Of a DNA stretch of 64,000 nt, positions 37,255-46,714 are shown one piece after another; positions within the stretch are counted from its first letter, which is position 1; each line of letters opens with the position of its first letter. The notes beneath the pieces were generated by a model that was not told the DNA's origin, made no database searches, and worked only from the letters and a program-made list of their open reading frames with translations. The stretch covers positions 164,094 through 228,093 of the forward strand of contig NZ_JBDWAS010000035.1 in assembly GCF_039978735.1 (NCBI RefSeq), written 5' to 3'. Both the position numbers and the translations under genes were made by a program. The DNA comes from Maricaulis sp039978735 (GTDB taxonomy: Bacteria; Pseudomonadota; Alphaproteobacteria; Caulobacterales; Maricaulaceae).

Positions 37255-38163
37255 GTGAAACCCGCCCATGCCCATCTGCCCGGCTTGATGGACTGGGCTG
37301 CGCTGTTATTGCTCACCGTGCTGTGGGGATCGGCCTTTGCCTTTATCAAACACAGTGTGGAAACCCTGCCGCCCGGCGGGCTGATCTTCGTGCGCATCGC
37401 CCTGGCGGCCCTGTTGCTGGCGGGCTGGGCGCTGTTGCGCGGTCATCGCCTGCCGGCACTCAATGACAAGCGCTGGCTGTGGTTCGCGGGGCTGGGCTTT
37501 TTCGGGAATACCCTGCCCTTCTATCTGGTGAGCTGGGGCCAGCAATATATCGACAGCGCGCTGGCCGGCATTCTGGTCGCCACCATGCCGCTGGCGACGG
37601 TGGCGATGGCGCATGTCCTCGTGCCCGGCGAACACCTCACCCTGCGCCGCCTGACCGGCGTGTTCACGGGGTTTGCCGGTGTCGTCCTGCTGCTGGGACC
37701 GGCCGCGCTGACCGATCTGGGCGGCGCCGATGTCTGGGCCCAGCTGGGCGTCGTCGCGGCGGCGGTCTGTTATGGCATCAATGCGATCCTGGCGCGGCTG
37801 ATCCCGCCGACCCCGCCCTCGGTCTCCGGCGCGGGCATGCTGATCTGCGGCGCGCTCTTCGCCCTGCCCATAGGATTGTTCGAACTGGCGCAGTCCGGAC
37901 CGGTCGCCCCGACCGCCTGGCTGGCGGTCATCTGGCTGGCGGCCGGACCGACGGCGCTGGCCTCGGTCGTGCTGATGCAGGTGGCGGGCACGGCGGGACC
38001 CAACTTCCTCGCCATCGCCAACTATCTCACCCCGATCGCCGCGATGATCACCGGCGTGCTGATCGGCGAGACCATCGGCTGGCACGCCGTGCTCGCCCTC
38101 GCCGTCATCCTGACCGGTGTGTGGCTGGCCCGGAAGAGGGCCGCTGACACTCCGGCCCGCTGA
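37255..38163 (+). CDS. DMT-superfamily (EamA) transporter
   Basis: This 302-residue inner-membrane protein has ten predicted membrane segments in two EamA repeats (LLLTVLWGSAFAFIKHSVETLPPG and FVGLFELAQ-type second half, ending LALAVILTGVWLARKR). Such carriers export metabolites or take up small substrates. I chose the GTG at 37255, which has GGAG 6 nt upstream, rather than a GTG 11 codons earlier. Confidence 0.85.
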   Translation: MKPAHAHLPGLMDWAALLLLTVLWGSAFAFIKHSVETLPPGGLIFVRIALAALLLAGWALLRGHRLPALNDKRWLWFAGLGFFGNTLPFYLVSWGQQYIDSALAGILVATMPLATVAMAHVLVPGEHLTLRRLTGVFTGFAGVVLLLGPAALTDLGGADVWAQLGVVAAAVCYGINAILARLIPPTPPSVSGAGMLICGALFALPIGLFELAQSGPVAPTAWLAVIWLAAGPTALASVVLMQVAGTAGPNFLAIANYLTPIAAMITGVLIGETIGWHAVLALAVILTGVWLARKRAADTPAR

Positions 38164-38178
38164 AACTGGCCCGGCAGA

Positions 38179-38988
38179 TCAGGGCCGTACCACCCACATG
38201 TGATCGACCGGTCCGTGGCCGGCTCCGAAACCCGGGGCGCGGCGGATGGCTTCGTGAAGATAGTCGCCGGCCTTGCGCACGGCCTCCGGCAGCGGCTCGC
38301 CGCCAGCCATCCGGGCCGCAATCGCCGAGGCCAGGGTGCAGCCGGTGCCATGGGTATGCTTCGTGCGGATGCGCGGACGTTCCATCAATTCCATACCGCG
38401 GGTGGAGACGAGCACATCGGTGACGGCATCGCCGGCGAGATGCCCGCCCTTCACCAGCGCCGCCTTGGCTCCCATGCCGACCAGCGCTTCGGCAGCCGCC
38501 AGCTGGCCCTGCACATCCTCCACCGTCAGCCCGGTCAGACGGGCCGCCTCGGCAGCGTTCGGCGTGACCAGTGTGGCCAGCGGTACAAGGCGCTCGCGGA
38601 TCGCGGCCTCGGTGCCGTCATCGACCAGACGGTCGCCGGATGTGGCGATCATCACCGGGTCGAGCACCAGCGGCAGGGCCGGGTCGGCCGCTTCCAGCGC
38701 CGCGGCGACGAGTTCGACAATCTCCACTGTGGCCAGCATGCCGGTCTTCACGACATCGGCGCCGATATCGTCGAGCACGGCCCGGATCTGACCTTCAACG
38801 ATGGCAAGGGGTACGGGATGGATGGCGCTGACGCCCAGCGTGTTCTGGACGGTGATCGCCGTGATCGCCGTCGCCGCATAGCCGCCCATGGCCGAGATCG
38901 CCTTGATGTCGGCCTGGATACCGGCGCCGCCGCCACTGTCGGAGCCGGCGATGACGAGCACCCGGCCGGCCGGTTCGTCTGCTTGCAT
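38179..38988 (-). CDS. thiD: hydroxymethylpyrimidine/phosphomethylpyrimidine kinase
   Basis: This 269-residue kinase phosphorylates HMP and HMP-P, the step after ThiC in thiamine synthesis. The ribokinase-fold motifs are present: AGSDSGGGAGIQADIKA at the N-terminus, MLATVEIVELV, TPNAAEAARLTG and HGTGCTLASAIAAR with the catalytic Asp-like GTGC turn. It is convergent with the DMT gene (15 nt between) and 18 kb from thiC; no riboswitch is visible next to it. Confidence 0.96.
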   Translation of the reverse strand: MQADEPAGRVLVIAGSDSGGGAGIQADIKAISAMGGYAATAITAITVQNTLGVSAIHPVPLAIVEGQIRAVLDDIGADVVKTGMLATVEIVELVAAALEAADPALPLVLDPVMIATSGDRLVDDGTEAAIRERLVPLATLVTPNAAEAARLTGLTVEDVQGQLAAAEALVGMGAKAALVKGGHLAGDAVTDVLVSTRGMELMERPRIRTKHTHGTGCTLASAIAARMAGGEPLPEAVRKAGDYLHEAIRRAPGFGAGHGPVDHMWVVRP

Positions 38989-39015
38989 GATGGATGTCCT
39001 GACTGGCTGGAAGGA

Positions 39016-39999
39016 TCAGCGCTGCTGGAGTTCGCGCAGCCGGGCCCGCGCCCGGGCGGCCTCGGCGTCGGAGATGGCATAGGACGCCGCCTGCGAATAG
39101 AGCTCGCGCGCTTCGGCGGTGTCGCCCTGCTCGGCGCGCACTTCGGCCAGGGCGATCAAGGCCCGGAAATCGTCCGGGGCAAAGGCGAGCATCTGTTCAT
39201 AGATGATGGCCGCCGGCTGCAGCTCGCCGGTCCGCGTCAGGCAGGCCGCGTGGCGGTGCAGGCTTTCATCATCCCAGGGATTTTCAGCGACGGCCGCGCC
39301 GGTCTCGGCACATTCGCCCGTGGCGCTGGACGCGGCGGCCGCGACCGGATTGGCCGGCACCGCTGCGCCGGAAGACGCGGGCGCATGGCTTTCCGGGGCA
39401 GGAGTTTGCTCCGCCGCGGGCTCATGCCCGGCCTCATCGGCCGGTGCGGGATCTGCCGGGGCATGACCGGTCGCTGCACCCGCGCCCGACGCGGCATGAC
39501 TGACGGCATCTGCCGCCGGCTGGCCATGGCTTGCCGCAGTGCCGGTGCCGTGATCGCCGGGCGCCGGCGATGCCGTTGCGGGATCGGTCGCAGGCGCGTG
39601 AGAAGGCGCGGACGGCCGGGACGCCGCGGCGACCGGCGCATCCAGGCTGAAACTGACGAGCACGCCGCCCTGGCGCAGCTCGGCGCGGACATTCTGCCAG
39701 GCGGCGGCCTGGCCGAGTTCCACCAGCGCGCCATCGGCCACCGGGGTGATCGAGACACGGCTGACGAGGTCGGCCCGATAGGGCGACACCTCACGGGTGC
39801 GCACTGCGACGCCGCCGATCATCAGGCTGACGCGCCCGGCCGTCTGCGACAGCTCTGCCGATCGCGGCTGTTCGTCAAAGGCGAGCCAGACCTGACCGTT
39901 CAAGCCGTCGGCGCGGGTGAGAACATCGCGCAGTTCGGCGCTCGCCGGGCCGGCGACGAGCCCGGTGCAGAGCGTGGAGATAAGCAGGGCTCTGTGCAT
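39016..39999 (-). CDS. secreted AMIN-like and TPR protein
   Basis: This 327-residue protein has a signal peptide (ISTLCTGLVAGPASA), an AMIN-type beta-rich domain (VWLAFDEQPRSAELSQ, RVSLMIGG, RADLVSRVSIT), a 110-residue low-complexity Ala/Pro/Ser/His linker, and two or three TPR-like helices at the end (AAIIYEQMLAFAPDDFRALIALAEVR, AQGDTAEARELYSQAASYA). AMIN domains bind peptidoglycan. A cell-envelope scaffold role is inference. Confidence 0.55.
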   Translation of the reverse strand: MHRALLISTLCTGLVAGPASAELRDVLTRADGLNGQVWLAFDEQPRSAELSQTAGRVSLMIGGVAVRTREVSPYRADLVSRVSITPVADGALVELGQAAAWQNVRAELRQGGVLVSFSLDAPVAAASRPSAPSHAPATDPATASPAPGDHGTGTAASHGQPAADAVSHAASGAGAATGHAPADPAPADEAGHEPAAEQTPAPESHAPASSGAAVPANPVAAAASSATGECAETGAAVAENPWDDESLHRHAACLTRTGELQPAAIIYEQMLAFAPDDFRALIALAEVRAEQGDTAEARELYSQAASYAISDAEAARARARLRELQQR

Positions 40000-40047
40000 G
40001 CGTCCTTGTCCTCAACCTGTCGCGTACCGCAAGCCTGCTCCCGGCGT

Positions 40048-40926
40048 CTAACCGGCTACGGCGGCCTGCGCCGTCGTTACCGGCACGGCATTGCAGGCGT
40101 CATAGCCCAGCGCACCGATCAGCGTTCCGTCGGCTTCGCGAACCGACTCGTAGACATAACAGCCCTCGCCGAAGTCCGGAAAGACACCGCGCACGAATAT
40201 CGGATCACCTTCCCCGAACAGCGCATCCGCCGAATCGAGCGGGCGCAGCGAGTTGATGGCCCGGCCCTCGTCACGCGTCGCACATTCCCAGGTCTGCGTG
40301 TCGGCATCGACGATCCGCACACCGGTCGCCCCGCCGCTCATCGTATAAGCCAGCGAGACATGGGCCGGCCGGTCGCCGAACTCGGCCAGGCAGGCATCGA
40401 TGGCCGGCAGATAGCTCATGATATAGTTCGACCAGCGATCGTCCTGCGCCTGTTCCCGCGCGCAGCCGGCCTGGACCGTCTCGCCGATCCGCAGCGCCGC
40501 GAAATGCGTGAAGCCGCTTTCACCCGCCGCCTCGCAGGGGCCGGCCTGCAGCTGCAGCTCGGCCGGCTCGCCCGACGCCGTTGTGCCGTGGAAACGCCGG
40601 ACGCCGCCTTCCAGATAGGGCATGGCAATCTGCAGATCCGCAGCCTGTTCGGTCCCGTCGGCATCGGCGAGAACCAGCGCGACACGGATGGCACCGCCGG
40701 TATCGTCCTGATAGGTCAGATCGCCCGACCAGCCCGACTGGCCGGTGAGCTGATAGCCGAAGCCGCGCGGCGCGCCACGCCGGTCGGCCCGCGGATGGTC
40801 GAAGACGGAACCGGCAACATCTTCCGGTACGCCGCCCACGCCCATCATGTCGCTACCGGTTGTCGCGCAGCCCGCCAGCAGCACCAGCGCTGCCATCGCC
40901 AGAAATCCCGTGACCTGCCGTCTCAT
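40048..40926 (-). CDS. hypothetical lipoprotein
   Basis: This 292-residue protein has a lipobox signal (AALVLLAGCATTG). The mature part is about 270 residues with several Cys (AGPCEAAG, QAGCAREQ, IDACLAEFG, TWECATRD, EGCYVYES, YDACNAV), an even-numbered set that suggests disulphides in the periplasm. I recognise no family. It stands upstream of the AMIN/TPR gene on the same strand. Confidence 0.6.
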   Translation of the reverse strand: MRRQVTGFLAMAALVLLAGCATTGSDMMGVGGVPEDVAGSVFDHPRADRRGAPRGFGYQLTGQSGWSGDLTYQDDTGGAIRVALVLADADGTEQAADLQIAMPYLEGGVRRFHGTTASGEPAELQLQAGPCEAAGESGFTHFAALRIGETVQAGCAREQAQDDRWSNYIMSYLPAIDACLAEFGDRPAHVSLAYTMSGGATGVRIVDADTQTWECATRDEGRAINSLRPLDSADALFGEGDPIFVRGVFPDFGEGCYVYESVREADGTLIGALGYDACNAVPVTTAQAAVAG

Positions 40927-40974
40927 GCCGTACCCCCTGCCTGGTCCACACGCGTCCTTATAGCGCCTGTGCGA

Positions 40975-41865
40975 CTAGACGACACCGTCAAACCGCTTGG
41001 CCAGATAGTCGACGAAGGCGCGTACCCGGTGCGTCATGTAGCGGTTGGAGGGGAAGACCGCCCAGAGGAAGCGGTGTTCCGGCGCCCAGTCTGCGAGTAC
41101 GTCGATCACTTCGCCGCGCTCAAGCGCATCGACGGCCGCCCAGCGCGGCGAACAGGCCACGCCCAGACCGGCCTTGGCCGCCGACACGGCCGCGACCGCA
41201 CCGTTCAGAGAGAGGCGGCCATTGACGCGGACTTCGACCTCCTCGCCCTCGCGCTCGAATTTCAGCAATTGCGGGCTGGGCTTGTTGCGGTCGATGATCA
41301 TGTCATGACGGGTGAGATCATCCGGATGCTGCGGCATCCCGTTGCGCTCGACATAGGCGGGCGACGCCACGCAGGACATGCAGGCCGGCGCCAGACGGCG
41401 GGCGATCAGGGCGCTGTCGGGCAGATTGCCGATCCGCACGCCGACATCGAACCCTTCATTGACCAGATCGACCATGCGGTCGGCCATCGACAGGCGCACA
41501 TCGACCTTTGGCCATTCGGTCATGAAGTCGGCAATGATGGGGATCAGGCGGCGGGCGCCGAAATCGACCGGTGCGGTGACACGCAGCACGCCGGCCGGTG
41601 CCAGCCGCGCGCTCGCCACGCCTTCTTCCATCGCGTCATACTCATCAAGCCAGGGCTGGACGCGGTCGAGCAGGGCCGCGCCGGCATCGGTGAGACGGAC
41701 CGAGCGGGTCGTGCGCTCGAACAGGCGGGCTTGCAAACGCTGCTCCAGCGCCGTGATCTGCTTGGACGCAGCGCCGGGCGTCATCGCCTCGCGATCGGCC
41801 GCCTTGGTGAAACTGCCCAGCTCGGCCACCGAGCAGAACAGGCGCAGGGCATCGATCCGGTCCAT
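40975..41865 (-). CDS. LysR-family transcription regulator
   Basis: This 296-residue protein starts MDRIDALRLFCSVAELGSFTKAADR with the LysR winged helix (TPGAASKQITALEQRL, ARLFERTTRSVRLT) followed by the two-lobed effector domain. It reads divergently from the dioxygenase at 41963 with a 97-nt gap, the usual LysR/target layout. The effector is unknown. Confidence 0.96.
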   Translation of the reverse strand: MDRIDALRLFCSVAELGSFTKAADREAMTPGAASKQITALEQRLQARLFERTTRSVRLTDAGAALLDRVQPWLDEYDAMEEGVASARLAPAGVLRVTAPVDFGARRLIPIIADFMTEWPKVDVRLSMADRMVDLVNEGFDVGVRIGNLPDSALIARRLAPACMSCVASPAYVERNGMPQHPDDLTRHDMIIDRNKPSPQLLKFEREGEEVEVRVNGRLSLNGAVAAVSAAKAGLGVACSPRWAAVDALERGEVIDVLADWAPEHRFLWAVFPSNRYMTHRVRAFVDYLAKRFDGVV

Positions 41866-41962
41866 TTATTCCTCACCAGAAAGAGAAAGCTTCGATCCGG
41901 CATACTTATCCCTTGCGGGCGAAAATACCAGATTGCGGGCTCGACTTTCCGGAGTACCCCTC

Positions 41963-42733
41963 ATGCCCCTCGGCCCGCTCTTTATCTCGCACGGCGCCCC
42001 CGACGTGCTGACCGTGCCCTCGCCCGCCCACGACGCCCTGAAAGCGCTCGGCCTGGCGCCGCAGACCCGCGCCGTCGCTGTCGTCTCGGCGCACTGGGAG
42101 ACGGACGGCGCGGTCCGGGTCCAGTCGGCCGCGACACCGGACACGATCCACGACTTCCGCGGCTTCGGCCCGGTGCTGGAGCGCGCTGTCTATGCCGCCC
42201 CCGGATCGCCCAGCCTCGCGGCGATCACGCTGGATCTCCTGCGTGAAGCCGGTATCGACGCCGAAGCCGACCGCCGGCGCGGGCGCGATCACGGTGCCTG
42301 GATCCCGCTCGCCCTGATGCGTCCGGAAGCCGACATTCCGGTCTTCCAGATCAGCCTGCCCGGCAGTGACACGGCCGCCATCACGCTGGGCCGGGCGCTG
42401 GCGCCCCTCGCAGACCGCGGCGTCCAGATCATCGGATCGGGTTCGCTCACACACTCACTCCGCGCATCGCTCGGCGCGACCGAAGCCGCAGCGCCCCATC
42501 CCGGCGCCCAGGCTTTCCGCGACTGGATTGTGCCGAAAATCGCCAGCGGCGATGTGGAGGCGCTGACCGGCTGGCAGGACGCACCGCTGGCCGGCTTCAA
42601 CCACCCGACGCCGGAACATTTCCGGCCACTGCTCGTGGCGATGGCCGCTGCGGGATTACCCGCCGCAGAACTGATCCACACGTCCTGGAGCCGCAGCGCC
42701 CTGGCGATGGATATCTGGCGGTTCGGCGGCTAA
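41963..42733 (+). CDS. DODA-type extradiol aromatic ring-opening dioxygenase
   Basis: This 256-residue enzyme belongs to the LigB-like DODA family (YgiD type). Metal-binding and catalytic blocks are FISHGAPDVL, VVSAHWETDG, RGRDHGAWIPLAL and IIGSGSLTHSLRAS. The divalent metal would be bound by the His residues of those blocks. It probably opens catechol-type rings; the physiological substrate is unknown. A divergent LysR gene likely controls it. Confidence 0.93.
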   Translation: MPLGPLFISHGAPDVLTVPSPAHDALKALGLAPQTRAVAVVSAHWETDGAVRVQSAATPDTIHDFRGFGPVLERAVYAAPGSPSLAAITLDLLREAGIDAEADRRRGRDHGAWIPLALMRPEADIPVFQISLPGSDTAAITLGRALAPLADRGVQIIGSGSLTHSLRASLGATEAAAPHPGAQAFRDWIVPKIASGDVEALTGWQDAPLAGFNHPTPEHFRPLLVAMAAAGLPAAELIHTSWSRSALAMDIWRFGG

Positions 42734-42747
42734 GGCATTTCCAGCAA

Positions 42748-43869
42748 TTAGCGCCCCTGGACGCAGACGCGGAAATGCCGGCGCTCGAGCCGCACGGGCA
42801 TGTCGAAATCGAGCAATTGCTGCGCACCGATGCTGCGCAGCAATTCTTCCGCCTGCGACCGCGCCTCACCGTCCAGTGAGGCCAGGAAATCGGTCACGCG
42901 CTGCAGCATCCACAGCGGGTAGGGAATGACGGCCCGGTCGGTCTCGACCACCGTGTCGCCATGGCCGATCCTCGCCTTGTGGAAGCCCAGTACACGCGGC
43001 ACTTCCGCCACATCCGGGTTCTCGTCAGCCCAGGCCGCAAGGCGGTCCGCCGTGTCGATGAGAACGGGCAATTGCTGCGCAGCAAACATGCGCAGCATGG
43101 GCAGCAGGGTTTCCGGCAGATCGTCGCCCGCCGGCAGGAAGTCGCCGGTCAGCGCGTGCTGCGGCGCATGGCAGCGCAACGCCCAGTCGGCAACGCGCGG
43201 CGCCAGGCGGCGCATGATCTCGCCGGAGGCCGGATCGCGCAGCAAATGCGCATAGAGCGGCCCGAGAAAGCCATAATCGGCAATCGAGGGCCGCGAACCG
43301 AACAGGAAGTCATGCCGGGCCAGGTGTGCCTCGAACGCAGCCAGGAAAGCCTCATAGGCGGCCTCGACCGCCGGCACGCTGTCCGGATTGATGCCCAGCC
43401 CGGGCAGAGCCCCGGAAAAATACGCCACCGGCTTTGCGACACGCGCTCGTTGTTCTTCGGGCGGCAGATCGGGGAAGGAGAAGGCGCCGAACTCGCCATG
43501 GGCGAAGTCACGATTATAGGCCCAGCGATAGTGCATGGCCGGGATCACCAGCCACTCGTCGCCGAAGAGTTCGAGGATCAGAGCCGCCAGGCGCTGGCGC
43601 ACACCGTCCGGATAGACCGACGGGCCCGGCTCGTGCTGCTCGACATAATCGATGATGTCGGTCGTGTCCTGCAGGGTGACGCCCGTGTCCGAGCCGTCAT
43701 GGTGCACGACCACGGGAATAACCGACCAGCCGACCCGCGGCAGGATCTCGCTCTTGTAGACCTCGCGCGTCGACATCTCTTCGCGAAACGCCACATTCTT
43801 CCAGCGCAGATAGCCACGCACCTTGCCGGTATAAAGCGACACCGCCGCACCGATCAGCGTGTAAGTCAT
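42748..43869 (-). CDS. glutathione S-transferase-like protein with fused C-terminal extension
   Basis: This 373-residue protein starts MTYTLIGAAVSLYTGKVRGYLRWKNV, a GST N-terminal thioredoxin-like fold (VIPVVVHHDGSDTGVTLQDTTDIIDYVEQ), and has a GST C-terminal helical domain (FLFGSRPSIADYGFLGPLYAHL). It is longer than ordinary GSTs by about 150 residues, with an extra tail to VCVQGR whose role is unclear. The start at 43869 has GGGAGG upstream. Function unknown. Confidence 0.75.
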   Translation of the reverse strand: MTYTLIGAAVSLYTGKVRGYLRWKNVAFREEMSTREVYKSEILPRVGWSVIPVVVHHDGSDTGVTLQDTTDIIDYVEQHEPGPSVYPDGVRQRLAALILELFGDEWLVIPAMHYRWAYNRDFAHGEFGAFSFPDLPPEEQRARVAKPVAYFSGALPGLGINPDSVPAVEAAYEAFLAAFEAHLARHDFLFGSRPSIADYGFLGPLYAHLLRDPASGEIMRRLAPRVADWALRCHAPQHALTGDFLPAGDDLPETLLPMLRMFAAQQLPVLIDTADRLAAWADENPDVAEVPRVLGFHKARIGHGDTVVETDRAVIPYPLWMLQRVTDFLASLDGEARSQAEELLRSIGAQQLLDFDMPVRLERRHFRVCVQGR

Positions 43870-43931
43870 GCTCGCCTCCCATTGTGAGCATGACCAGACT
43901 AGCTTGGTTTCACGGAAGAAAAACCCGGCTT

Positions 43932-45095
43932 TCACTCTTCCGGTACGGCAACCTCGTACCAGTGCTGCACGGCGTCCCCGCCAACGATCTCGCCCGCGCG
44001 CCACCGCACCTCGTCCGGCGTGAGCAAGCCGCGATCGAGGGCCGATTTGAGCCAATCCTCATAGCGCCCACCGCGCTGGTCGAACCCGTCTTCCTTCATG
44101 GCGTGATAGAGCGCAGCGGCCAGCATGTGCATGCCGCCATCGGCCTGCCGCCAGCGCGTTGCCGGGTCGCGCGCCACACCGAGCCGTTCGGACACGATCT
44201 GGTCAAGCGCCTGCGTGGAATCCTCGTTCACCACGCCCGGAAAACTGTTGTAACCGAAAGCCGGGTCGTGGTTCTCGACGATGGAACGCATCCACGGGTC
44301 CGCCTGCAGGCCGGCAAGACGTACAAACAGGCTTTCATCTTCCAGGTCGAAGGGCGGATGCAGGATTTCGTGCGCCGCATTGCGCAGCTGGGTCTGCGGA
44401 TCATAGCTGTGATGCGCCAGGAAGCGCTGGCCGTACACGCTGATTCCATAGGGCATTGAGAAGCACATCAGATCGATCTCGATCTGCGGTGACAGGCCCC
44501 GGCCGACCAGGCGCTCCTGCTGGGTGATGACGTCATGGGGAGCGAGCTGACGCTGCATCCCGGCGGCGGCGGCCTCGACCTGCGGGCGGCAGCGCTCATC
44601 ATACCAGGCGCCATAGCCGAACGCCTTCAGGCCTTCCAGCACAACGACCATATCGGGCATGAGTGCAAAAATGGCCTCTGCGCGATCGGCATCCCAGCCC
44701 GGCGTCTCCTCAAGGTTCGGCCGGAGCCGCCCTTGCGGGTCACGAGCGGAGGCGACGATATCGTCGAGCGAACCGGTCGGACCGGCCGAGAGGATATTCG
44801 CCATGACCGGTCCCGTGAGAAGACCGCGCTCGACTCGCATGCCCCGATCAAGGCGGTCGAGCGCCCGGATGGTGCCTTCGGACAATCGCGGCCGCACGTC
44901 GGCGATGAGATCGGCGTAGATCTCCGACTGCATTGCGTCGCCTGACAGCACGCCGACCAGCAGGACGGCATCGAGTGCCGGTGACGGGCGGACGATCCAT
45001 TCCGTGCCGTCGGGCTCGCTGACGGGCAGAGGCTGGGCCGTTGCGGCCGGAATCAGGACGAGAAGGGCGAGAAGCGGTGACAGCCGGAATTTCAT
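43932..45095 (-). CDS. hypothetical secreted protein with an HEILH zinc-site motif
   Basis: This 387-residue protein has a signal peptide (MKFRLSPLLALLVLIPAATAQ). AAHEILHPPFD near residue 242 is a zincin-type HExxH, and NEDSTQALDQIVSERLG lies about 55 residues later with a candidate third ligand. FMVV-like and DRG-rich helices precede it. I recognise no known family; a metallopeptidase role is inference. It has an AraC-type gene 80 nt upstream. Confidence 0.6.
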   Translation of the reverse strand: MKFRLSPLLALLVLIPAATAQPLPVSEPDGTEWIVRPSPALDAVLLVGVLSGDAMQSEIYADLIADVRPRLSEGTIRALDRLDRGMRVERGLLTGPVMANILSAGPTGSLDDIVASARDPQGRLRPNLEETPGWDADRAEAIFALMPDMVVVLEGLKAFGYGAWYDERCRPQVEAAAAGMQRQLAPHDVITQQERLVGRGLSPQIEIDLMCFSMPYGISVYGQRFLAHHSYDPQTQLRNAAHEILHPPFDLEDESLFVRLAGLQADPWMRSIVENHDPAFGYNSFPGVVNEDSTQALDQIVSERLGVARDPATRWRQADGGMHMLAAALYHAMKEDGFDQRGGRYEDWLKSALDRGLLTPDEVRWRAGEIVGGDAVQHWYEVAVPEE

Positions 45096-45175
45096 GCGGA
45101 CAACCTCGATATTTGGGCAATACGAGGAGCGATGGGAGCACGGCCGCCGGCGCGCCGTCTTGAACGGAATTGATG

Positions 45176-45844
45176 TCAGCCGGCGCGCAGGCTGCGCGGG
45201 GTCAGCCCGGTCGCCTCACGCAGGACACGGGTGAGATGCGGCTGGTCGGAAAAACCGGCCAGAACAGCAGCCTCGGCGATCCCCGCTCCCTCACGCAAGG
45301 CGGCCAGCGCCGTGCGTATCCGGCCTTCCCGCCGCAGTTTAATCGGCGTGGAGCCATACCAGTGCCGCACAATGCGGCCCGCGTGCTCGGCGGTTACGCC
45401 GGCACGGCTGGCGGCGCGATCGGCCGGCAGCCCGTCCATGATATCGGCCAGGAAACCGCCGACCCAGACGGGCGGTTGGGCCGGGACCCGGACAGCGCCC
45501 GAGGCCATCACCGCCTCGATCACACGATCCGGCCGGCTGCGGAACGCCTCCAGCAGGTCTTCATGATCGGCGATGTCGGTGACGCGATAACCGAGGCGGT
45601 CGGCCGTGTCGCGCGGCAGCGGAATGTTGACGACCCGGCCGCCTTCCGCGCCGAAGCGGTCGGCGTGGCAATGAAATGCGGGATGCACGACCAGCGTGCC
45701 AGGCACGCACCGAAAGCATCCGTCCAGGCTGGTTTCCTCGTACACGCCCTCGACGACGAGGGCGGCATACGCCTCGCGATGCCGATGGGCGCCAAGGCGG
45801 GCACCGCTTGCGAAGGTTTCCGCGGGCACCTGTCGCTCGCTCAT
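45176..45844 (-). CDS. AraC-family transcription regulator
   Basis: This 222-residue protein has an N-terminal cupin-like domain (HRHREAYAALVVEGVYEET) and a C-terminal AraC helix-turn-helix pair (IKLRREGRIRTALAALREG, GIAEAAVLAGFSDQPHLTRVL). Its start overlaps the upstream methyltransferase by 4 nt, so the two are translationally coupled. It lies upstream of the 43932 gene. Confidence 0.85.
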   Translation of the reverse strand: MSERQVPAETFASGARLGAHRHREAYAALVVEGVYEETSLDGCFRCVPGTLVVHPAFHCHADRFGAEGGRVVNIPLPRDTADRLGYRVTDIADHEDLLEAFRSRPDRVIEAVMASGAVRVPAQPPVWVGGFLADIMDGLPADRAASRAGVTAEHAGRIVRHWYGSTPIKLRREGRIRTALAALREGAGIAEAAVLAGFSDQPHLTRVLREATGLTPRSLRAG

Positions 45845-46680
45845 CCCCTTGCATCCGGCTTGTGCGCGATCAGTTCCAGCACCATCGGTGTGGTCATCAA
45901 GGAGACCGGGTCCTGCTGGCGGGCGTGCAGGAAGAGGCGGAAAGCCTCGGCATCGTCCGGCGCGAGAAAGCCGAGTTCGACGAGCCGGTCGGGCGCTTGT
46001 TCGAGCCAGGCGATGGGCCAGCTCCAGATCCAGTCGCCGGGCCGCGCGGCATGGATGACCGGCGTCATCGGCCCGAGTTCCCAGCCCTGGTTGGACAGGA
46101 TGGCCGGCAGGCGGCGCGCGATCTCCGGGTCACCGCCGAAATGGAGCCAGCTCTGGCGCACCGCCTCGATGAAGCGCTCGAAGACCGGTTCGCACGGCTC
46201 GATGCGGAAGCTGCGATAGTCGACATATTCCTGGGCGATGAAGGTGCCGCCGGGTTTCAGCGCCCTGTCGATGCCGGCGATCACGCCGGGCACGTTGGGC
46301 ACGAAGGACAGGCACCAGCGCGACCAGACCGCGTCGCAGACGGCCTCGGGCCAGTCGACATCGGCCAGATCGCTCTCGATGGTCTCGATATTGGAGAGCC
46401 CGCGCTGCCGGGCGCCGTCGCGCAAGGCGGCGAGGAAGGCCGGGGCCTGGTCGACCGCGATGACGCGGCCTCCAGGTCCGACCAGCCGGGCCAGATCGAA
46501 AGCGGCATAGCCGGGGCCGGCGCCGACATCCATCACCGTCATGCCCGGCCTCAGCCCCGCGCGGCGCCAGCCGGCCAGCGCGGTTTCGCGCCAGATTGCA
46601 TGCTGCTGACCCAGCCGGGCAATTTCCACGGCATCGGTCCCGATGATGTAATCGTCCTCTTCGAGGCGGGCGTTGCTCAT
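45841..46680 (-). CDS. SAM-dependent methyltransferase
   Basis: This 279-residue protein has class I methyltransferase motifs: VMDVGAGPGYAAFDLA (motif I), VIAVDQAPAFLAAL (motif II) and DAVWSRWCLSFVPNV. A hydroxylase-type extension follows. The substrate is unknown. The start at 46680 has GGAG 6 nt upstream; an upstream in-frame ATG would add 8 residues. Its stop overlaps the start of the AraC gene. Confidence 0.9.
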   Translation of the reverse strand: MSNARLEEDDYIIGTDAVEIARLGQQHAIWRETALAGWRRAGLRPGMTVMDVGAGPGYAAFDLARLVGPGGRVIAVDQAPAFLAALRDGARQRGLSNIETIESDLADVDWPEAVCDAVWSRWCLSFVPNVPGVIAGIDRALKPGGTFIAQEYVDYRSFRIEPCEPVFERFIEAVRQSWLHFGGDPEIARRLPAILSNQGWELGPMTPVIHAARPGDWIWSWPIAWLEQAPDRLVELGFLAPDDAEAFRLFLHARQQDPVSLMTTPMVLELIAHKPDARG

Positions 46681-46714
46681 CTCGGTCTCCTGCATCGAGC
46701 GCATAGAGACTAGA

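Noticed and set aside
38200..42246. Very long open frame on the plus strand across thiD, the AMIN/TPR gene and the LysR gene
   Set aside because: It is antisense to well-supported genes and reads as a low-quality product rich in Arg/Gly/His; GC-rich DNA keeps such shadow frames open.
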